The notes below the pieces were generated by a model that had not been told where the DNA came from, ran no database searches, and worked only from the letters and a program-made list of their open reading frames with translations. Positions 37,688 through 42,038 of a stretch of 42,038 nucleotides of DNA are shown one piece after another. The translations under genes were made by a program, and so were the position numbers. The DNA lies in NCBI GenBank assembly GCA_016744575.1, contig JADGEC010000007.1:1-42038 (forward strand), read 5' to 3'. Numbering within the stretch: position 1 is the first letter of the stretch; every line of letters begins with the position of its first letter. The stretch is from Sulfurimonadaceae bacterium (GTDB lineage: Bacteria > Campylobacterota > Campylobacteria > Campylobacterales > Sulfurimonadaceae).

Positions 37688-38548
37688 GTGAGACAGCTGA
37701 TCCAAAGACTGAAAGATCTTAATGAACTAGTCATGTTTCAGCATTCGATCTTCTCTCTGCCTTTTATCTTCATCGCCATGGTCGTCTCAGCCGATGGCTG
37801 GTTTGGGTGGGAACTATTGCTCATGGGTGTACTTGCTGCTGTCACTGCACGTAATTTTGCCATGGGTCTGAACCGTTATGCCGATCGCACTTATGATGCC
37901 CAGAACCCACGGACAAAGAACAGACCAAGTGTGGATGGAAGACTTGGTGGCAAGACCATCATGATATTCACGCTGACGAACGCAGCACTTTTCATCACCA
38001 TCGCTTTTTTCATAAACTCTCTGGCCTTTTGGCTTAGCTTTCCGATCCTCGTAGTGCTGGGAAGCTACTCATACTTTAAACGTTTCAGTGCGATGGCACA
38101 TATCATCCTGGGGATATCGCTGGGCTTGGCACCTATCGCAGGTGTTGTCGCGGTAGAGGCAGCGATACCTGTCTGGTCGGTACTTCTTAGTGTCGGGGTC
38201 ATCTTCTGGGTGGCAGGTTTTGATCTGCTCTATTCACTACAAGATATCGACTATGATCGCTCTGCCGGTCTCTTCTCCATCCCTTCACGTTATGGTGCAG
38301 AGGCCACACTCTTCATCGCAGCGACTTTTCACTCGGTGACAGTGCTGTTTTGGCTCTTTTTCGTCTGGTGTGCCTCTCTTGGGGCAGCAGCATGGATCGC
38401 TGCACTCTTTGCAGCTTTGATGCTGGGTTATGAGCATCATCTGGTACGTAAAGACTTTACAAAGATAGACCGGGCGTTCTTTACAGTGAACGGTTACCTC
38501 GGTATCATCTTCTTGCTTCTCATAGCTATAGACAGGTGGTTGACATGA
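37688..38548 (+). CDS. mqnP: Menaquinone-pathway prenyltransferase MqnP (UbiA family)
   Basis: 286 residues, about eight or nine helices. Two Asp-rich sites bind the prenyl diphosphate and Mg: NRYADRTYDAQNPRTKNRP (about 58-76) and DLLYSLQDIDYDRSAGLFSIP. The second, with LQD and GLFSIP, is the MqnP form. In organisms using the futalosine route MqnP prenylates the 1,4-dihydroxy-6-naphthoate ring. Menaquinone is the probable acceptor for complex I in this window. GTG start with AAGAGG upstream; the ATG two bases earlier is followed at once by TGA. Overlaps the next gene by 4 bases. Confidence 0.88.
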   Translation: MRQLIQRLKDLNELVMFQHSIFSLPFIFIAMVVSADGWFGWELLLMGVLAAVTARNFAMGLNRYADRTYDAQNPRTKNRPSVDGRLGGKTIMIFTLTNAALFITIAFFINSLAFWLSFPILVVLGSYSYFKRFSAMAHIILGISLGLAPIAGVVAVEAAIPVWSVLLSVGVIFWVAGFDLLYSLQDIDYDRSAGLFSIPSRYGAEATLFIAATFHSVTVLFWLFFVWCASLGAAAWIAALFAALMLGYEHHLVRKDFTKIDRAFFTVNGYLGIIFLLLIAIDRWLT

Positions 38549-39060
38549 GTGTCCGTCTGGTAAGTGCTCCCATCAGTCTAGAGTTCAGTGCCATGGGTGA
38601 TAGACAAGCGGAGTTTGACCGTGAGTATCATCAACTCAGTGAAGCAGATGAGGACCCTATCAGTCAGTGGTTGAAACTTGCAAAAGCGAGAGGGGAGACC
38701 TCAGAGAGCGATCCGGTACTTCTGAACCTGATGATCGAACTACACCGAAAGATCGATAACCTTGAGCGTATCATCAAAGATGATGTACCTATACGTATCG
38801 TGATGGAGTATGATGCCATGATAGAGAGTATAGGGTACGGGTTCTTCCGACTTGAGAAAGCTCTATTAACGCCACAGAAAAACTATTATGGACGAATCGA
38901 TATGCCGGTACATCCCCGACATGATATAGGGGTGTTCTTTAAAGCTGAGGACGCTTATCTTGGTCAAATCGTCAAGATGCATGAACATGATGAGAAAGAG
39001 TGGGGTGCTTATCTGACTGCGCGAGAGCGTGTTATGATCCGAGAGATGAGGGGGAAGTGA
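38545..39060 (+). CDS. Protein of unknown function coupled to mqnP
   Basis: 171 residues starting MSVRLVSAPISLEF. No signal or membrane helix. The first third is acidic (YHQLSEADEDP), then a helix with LMIELHRKIDNLERII, then a beta-rich C-terminal domain (YGFFRLEKALL, YYGRIDMPVHP, DIGVFFKAED) that recalls small beta-barrels such as PilZ, but I see no RxxxR or [DN]xSxxG motif. ATG at 38545 overlaps the mqnP stop by 4 bases; the GTG three codons upstream is less likely. One-base overlap with the next gene. Cytoplasmic; function unknown. Confidence 0.75.
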   Translation: MSVRLVSAPISLEFSAMGDRQAEFDREYHQLSEADEDPISQWLKLAKARGETSESDPVLLNLMIELHRKIDNLERIIKDDVPIRIVMEYDAMIESIGYGFFRLEKALLTPQKNYYGRIDMPVHPRHDIGVFFKAEDAYLGQIVKMHEHDEKEWGAYLTARERVMIREMRGK

Positions 39061-39566
39061 TGAGTGTTATGGAATACATGCTTATGGGCCTGGGTCTCTT
39101 ACTGATCTACATCACCTATTTTATTATCAGCAGAGATTCGCAGCAGAACAAGAAGATCGATTCGATGGCGACCGTCATCGAAGACCTGCACCGTCAGATC
39201 TATGCGCTGGAGACACAGATACGACAAGAGGTCGATCTGCTCTCTGCGGTAGATGCTCCTATCAGCAAAGAGGAGATGAACATGGCAGTCGAACGGGGGA
39301 TGCAGAGTATCGCAGAACCTGTTGCAGCATCACTTGAAGGAGTCGAGCACAATATCTCCACTTTTAAAGATGACTTCAATAAGCGTCTGCATCATCTCGA
39401 AGATGGTATGCGAAGCCTTGCGATGCCATCGGCAGTAAACAGTATGGATGATGCGAAGATCATCGCCCGTTTCAAACAAGGTGCCGAGCTGGAGACTATC
39501 GCTAAAGAGCTTCACCTCTCCAAGGCTGAAGTGGAGTTTGTCCTAAAGATCAATAAGATCAGGTGA
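39060..39566 (+). CDS. Membrane-anchored coiled-coil protein with HTH-like end (DUF6115-like)
   Basis: 168 residues starting MSVMEYMLMGLG. One N-terminal helix (about 4-22) with the rest probably cytoplasmic. A coiled coil covers about 30-125, and the C-terminal 40 residues, from DDAKIIARFKQGAELETIAKEL to VLKINKI, look like a small helix-turn-helix of the DUF6115 type. The open frame continues 20 codons upstream, but the TGATG junction with the preceding gene fixes the start. It may be a scaffold or a membrane-tethered DNA-binding protein; function unknown. Confidence 0.78.
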   Translation: MSVMEYMLMGLGLLLIYITYFIISRDSQQNKKIDSMATVIEDLHRQIYALETQIRQEVDLLSAVDAPISKEEMNMAVERGMQSIAEPVAASLEGVEHNISTFKDDFNKRLHHLEDGMRSLAMPSAVNSMDDAKIIARFKQGAELETIAKELHLSKAEVEFVLKINKIR

Positions 39567-39603
39567 TGTTTTCCATTTTTAAGTTTGATTAAGAAAGGTA
39601 AGC

Positions 39604-39609
39604 TATAAT
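39604..39609 (+). promoter_or_regulatory. -10 box of the tRNA-Arg gene
   Basis: TATAAT lies 25 bases before the tRNA. No -35 hexamer stands at proper spacing, as is usual in this phylum. Confidence 0.55.
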
Positions 39610-39634
39610 TTCGGTCTCTCAACAGAGATGGTTT

Positions 39635-39711
39635 GCGCTTATAGCTCAGCTGGATAGAGCACTGGTTTGCGGTACCAGAGGTCTCAGGTTCGAATCCTGA
39701 TGGGCGCACCA
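39635..39711 (+). tRNA. tRNA-Arg, anticodon GCG
   Basis: 77 bases with encoded CCA. Acceptor stem GCGCTTA pairs with TGGGCGC; D arm GCTC-AGCTGGATA-GAGC; anticodon stem CTGGT/ACCAG around loop TTGCGGT; T arm TCAGG-TTCGAAT-CCTGA; discriminator A. The anticodon GCG reads CGC and CGU (Arg). Most bacteria use ACG with A34 turned to inosine for this box; here G34 needs no deamination. The D loop resembles other bacterial tRNA-Arg. Confidence 0.93.
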
Positions 39712-39783
39712 TTACCTTCATATACAAACTCCCAATGATTTTACTTATAGACTAAAGACGACAATATCGATATGGAGTATAAG

Positions 39784-39957
39784 ATGCATACAGACCCAAA
39801 AGATAGACTAAAAAACAAACAGAACAAGAACCATCATCAAAAGTCAATGAGTAAGGCTATGGTTCACAATGGCTATGGATATATGAAAAGAAGATATGGC
39901 TTGCTAAGTAATGAGACAGATAGGATCAAGTCTACTTTGAACAAAGATATAGACTGA
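39784..39957 (+). CDS. Small basic hypothetical protein
   Basis: 57 residues starting MHTDPKDRLK and ending TLNKDID; rich in Lys, Asn and His with one Tyr/Gly patch (HNGYGYMKRRYG). GGAG at 39774-39777 stands 6 bases before this ATG, better than the ATG four codons upstream, which contains that GGAG. No Cys and no membrane helix. It could be a nucleic-acid-binding protein, from charge only. Not recognised. Confidence 0.5.
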   Translation: MHTDPKDRLKNKQNKNHHQKSMSKAMVHNGYGYMKRRYGLLSNETDRIKSTLNKDID

Positions 39958-40270
39958 TCTTCTCTTTTCCACACTATTGACACACTCTATATCCCTATAC
40001 TGCTTACTGTGAAAGCGATCAGGGACCTTCCCACTTTCTGATAGGCTTTCCTTTCTACTCCTTAAGCTACGCCTTGTCATCTTTTCCTTTTCTGGCAAGG
40101 GTAGATACTTTCAAGCTTCATCTCTATCAAGTCCCATGGTAACGATGTTTCACGACTTTATTGGCATGCTGTTTCTTCTGTTGATGTCTACTCAGAAAGA
40201 GTGATCAAAAGTCTACTTTTTTTCACATTTTTCATTCTCTTATTCAAACATTGTGTTATGATTTCCGTCG
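39958..40270. other. Intergenic region with no clear gene
   Basis: Some 313 bases, strongly pyrimidine-rich on the plus strand in its first half. A 64-codon minus-strand frame here is basic and runs on into the small basic gene, so I do not trust it. I see no tRNA, terminator or repeat. At the right end, TATGAT (40257-40262) is a -10-like box 8 bases before the next gene. Confidence 0.4.
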
Positions 40271-42038
40271 ATGAGACAGATGACTTTAAAATTTAAGATC
40301 ATATTGATATTTTTGATACCTGCTATAGCGCTGGTCTACTTCTCATTCGCTTTTGTACTCTCAAAATATAATGATCTCAATAGAAGCTCGATCTATAGAC
40401 TCTCGGCAGAAGTGACAGAGAGTATGAGTAAACTGGTCCATAATCTTCAGATCGAAAGAGGTCTAAGTGCGGGATTCATCGTCGCTGACAAGCAAGATCT
40501 TTATATTGAGGAACTCAAAGAACAGTTCGAAAGCAGTGATGCTGCTTATGAAAGGTTTCTCTCTTTTGTAAGGTCGGATTCTGATGAGAAGAGAGCAGTA
40601 CAAGAGCTAATACGCTTTAAGAACGAACCGCTTATCAAAGAGGTCCTGCTGGGCTTGCATAGATTGAAGACGATAAGAGCGAAGATCCTGGATTCTGAGA
40701 TAGGTTTTGGTGATGAGACCGCTTACTATACAGAGATCAACAGCAGACTGCTTCTCTCTATTAAGATCCATATGTCACTGCTAAGTCTACAAAGTCCGGA
40801 CACCCCTTCACTTTCGAAGCTTCAGGAACTAAAAGAGAATGCCGGGTTAGAAAGAGCCTACATCTACAACCAACTCCTTTCAAATACTTTTGGGCCAGAG
40901 CTGTCGGAGAAGATCAAAGGACTTCAATTTCAGCAAGAGATCGAGAAAAAAGAGTTCATGTCCGATGCTTCAGTACGTTCTACCCTGATCTATGCCGAAC
41001 TTATGGATGATGATATCCTCAATGAGATGACACTATTTAGAGACTCTTTCTCGCAACATGCCTTTGACAGCAGGGATGCTTCTAGGTGGTTTGATCTGGC
41101 GACGAGTCGTATAGATAGGCTTGAAGAGATGTCTACGCAGATCCTGGCTCTATATATTGACAGATCCAAGGCTGTCTATAGCGATGCCTTGACCTCACTC
41201 TATCTGACTGCACTATTATGGGGCTTATCATTGATCGCATTGATATTCCTTAGCTATATCTTGAAGGTCTTACTCAAACACGAGGAGGAGTATACGGATG
41301 ACTTGAGGATCGCTGCCTATACATTTGATTCACATGAAGCCATGACGGTTACCGATGTCAAAGGGACTATACTTAGAGTCAATAGAGCGTTTACAGCGAT
41401 AACGGGTTATCAGGCTGCGGAGGTAATAGGTAAGAATCCGAGAGTCCTGAAGTCTATGAGACATGGCGATGAGTTCTATAAAGAGATGTGGTATCAGTTG
41501 CATACTACAGGGATGTGGAGTGATGAGATCTTTAACAGACGTAAGAGTGGTGAGATCTACCTTGAACGACTCTCCATAACAGCGATAAAAGATGACAAGG
41601 GTGACACGACACATTACATCGCGCAGTTCCTGGATATCTCAGATGTCAAAAAAGCACAGGCAGAGGCGGAACATCAGGCTGGTCATGACTTTTTGACAGG
41701 ACTTTTAAATAGAAAATCATTGATGCAGAGACTAAAAGAGAAGTTCGTAGAAGCGAGAAGAGATGAGCTCTTTCATGCTTATCTCTTTATCGATCTCGAT
41801 GAGTTCAAGAGTATAAATGATAATTATGGACATGATACGGGTGATCGACTGCTTATTGAGGTCGCTTCGAGGATGCGGTCTGTCTTGAGAGAGGATGATG
41901 TACTCGCAAGGATGAGTGGAGATGAGTTCGCTATCTTACTTTTGGACTTGGGAAAAGATCGTTCTGAGGCTATAAAAGAGCTTAAAAAGACATGTATAGA
42001 TCTACTTGAACAGATCTCAAAGAGCTTTATATTCAATG
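40271..42038 (+). CDS. NIT-PAS-GGDEF sensor diguanylate cyclase, 3' end cut off by the window
   Basis: 589 codons are visible and the frame is open to the edge. Start MRQMTLKFKIIL, membrane helix about 8-28. Then a periplasmic NIT-type domain with the helix signatures LQIERGLSAGFI (about 61-72) and LERAYIYNQLLSN, a family linked to nitrate/nitrite sensing. Second helix about 311-336, PAS domain about 345-460 (ITGYQAAEVIGKNPR), then GGDEF from HDFLTGLLNRKSL (about 470), with IDLDEFKSINDNYGHDTGD and the active-site loop S-G-D-E-F at 549-553. SGDEF is a tolerated variant, so cyclic-di-GMP synthesis is likely; an EAL domain may follow outside the window. No RBS; possibly near-leaderless from TATGAT. 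Confidence 0.88.
   Translation, partial: MRQMTLKFKIILIFLIPAIALVYFSFAFVLSKYNDLNRSSIYRLSAEVTESMSKLVHNLQIERGLSAGFIVADKQDLYIEELKEQFESSDAAYERFLSFVRSDSDEKRAVQELIRFKNEPLIKEVLLGLHRLKTIRAKILDSEIGFGDETAYYTEINSRLLLSIKIHMSLLSLQSPDTPSLSKLQELKENAGLERAYIYNQLLSNTFGPELSEKIKGLQFQQEIEKKEFMSDASVRSTLIYAELMDDDILNEMTLFRDSFSQHAFDSRDASRWFDLATSRIDRLEEMSTQILALYIDRSKAVYSDALTSLYLTALLWGLSLIALIFLSYILKVLLKHEEEYTDDLRIAAYTFDSHEAMTVTDVKGTILRVNRAFTAITGYQAAEVIGKNPRVLKSMRHGDEFYKEMWYQLHTTGMWSDEIFNRRKSGEIYLERLSITAIKDDKGDTTHYIAQFLDISDVKKAQAEAEHQAGHDFLTGLLNRKSLMQRLKEKFVEARRDELFHAYLFIDLDEFKSINDNYGHDTGDRLLIEVASRMRSVLREDDVLARMSGDEFAILLLDLGKDRSEAIKELKKTCIDLLEQISKSFIFN

Noticed and set aside
39904..40098. Minus-strand 64-codon open frame with basic sequence
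   Set aside because: It runs into the small basic plus-strand gene, has no RBS, and resembles no family I know; more likely chance in skewed DNA.
41330..41614. Minus-strand 94-codon open frame
   Set aside because: It lies wholly inside the PAS-GGDEF gene, whose plus-strand frame is clearly coding.
1..42038. CRISPR array, insertion sequence or prophage
   Set aside because: No regularly spaced repeats, transposase, integrase or phage structural genes are visible.

Overview
This is a chromosomal segment of a Campylobacterota (former Epsilonproteobacteria) bacterium, most like a free-living Sulfurimonas/Sulfuricurvum/Sulfurovum-type organism. The evidence is a 14-gene complex I operon in which the usual NuoE and NuoF are replaced by the Campylobacterota-type small protein and a GltD-like flavoprotein, followed directly by the flagellar gene pflA as in Campylobacter and Helicobacter. 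A futalosine-pathway prenyltransferase (mqnP) and promoters with a good -10 but little -35 agree with this. I see no insertion sequence, integrase, phage gene or CRISPR array.

Layout. 1-1303 (minus): ABC exporter ATPase (cut by the window edge) and its FtsX/MacB-type permease. 1382-2380 (minus): a lipoprotein. 2760-3779 (plus): an aldo/keto reductase. 3764-6423 (minus): a four-gene redox module, thioredoxin - DUF4266 lipoprotein - DUF3570 outer-membrane protein - ApbE-like flavin transferase. 6634-8024 (plus): a lipoprotein and endonuclease IV (nfo). 8232-13261: a divergent pair, a VolA-like surface lipase (minus) facing fadL plus an acyl-CoA ligase (plus), a likely fatty-acid or lysophospholipid scavenging unit. 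13358-15094 (plus): an AAA+ ATPase.

15407-32791 (plus): the nuo operon, A-B-C-D-(small E-like)-(GltD-like F replacement)-G1-G2-H-I-J-K-L-M-N, with two tandem NuoG paralogues, then pflA. No FMN/NADH domain of NuoF is present, so the electron donor is probably not NADH through the usual site. 35326-39566: a small membrane protein, miaA (minus) divergent from a lipoprotein hydrolase, then mqnP with two small genes in a tight operon. mqnP should feed menaquinone, the likely electron acceptor of the complex I above. 39635-39711: a tRNA-Arg with anticodon GCG. The window ends in a truncated NIT-PAS-GGDEF sensor that runs off the edge.

The strongest leads are: (i) the ApbE/DUF3570/DUF4266/thioredoxin module, where the outer-membrane protein carries a flavinylation-like D-x-x-S-G-A-S site but the ApbE protein has lost conserved residues; (ii) the unusual electron-input end of complex I; (iii) the lipase/fadL divergent pair with a shared 9-base element just downstream of both -10 boxes; (iv) several genes whose -10 box lies so near the start codon that their mRNAs should have little or no leader; (v) a strong hairpin touching the pflA ribosome binding site.
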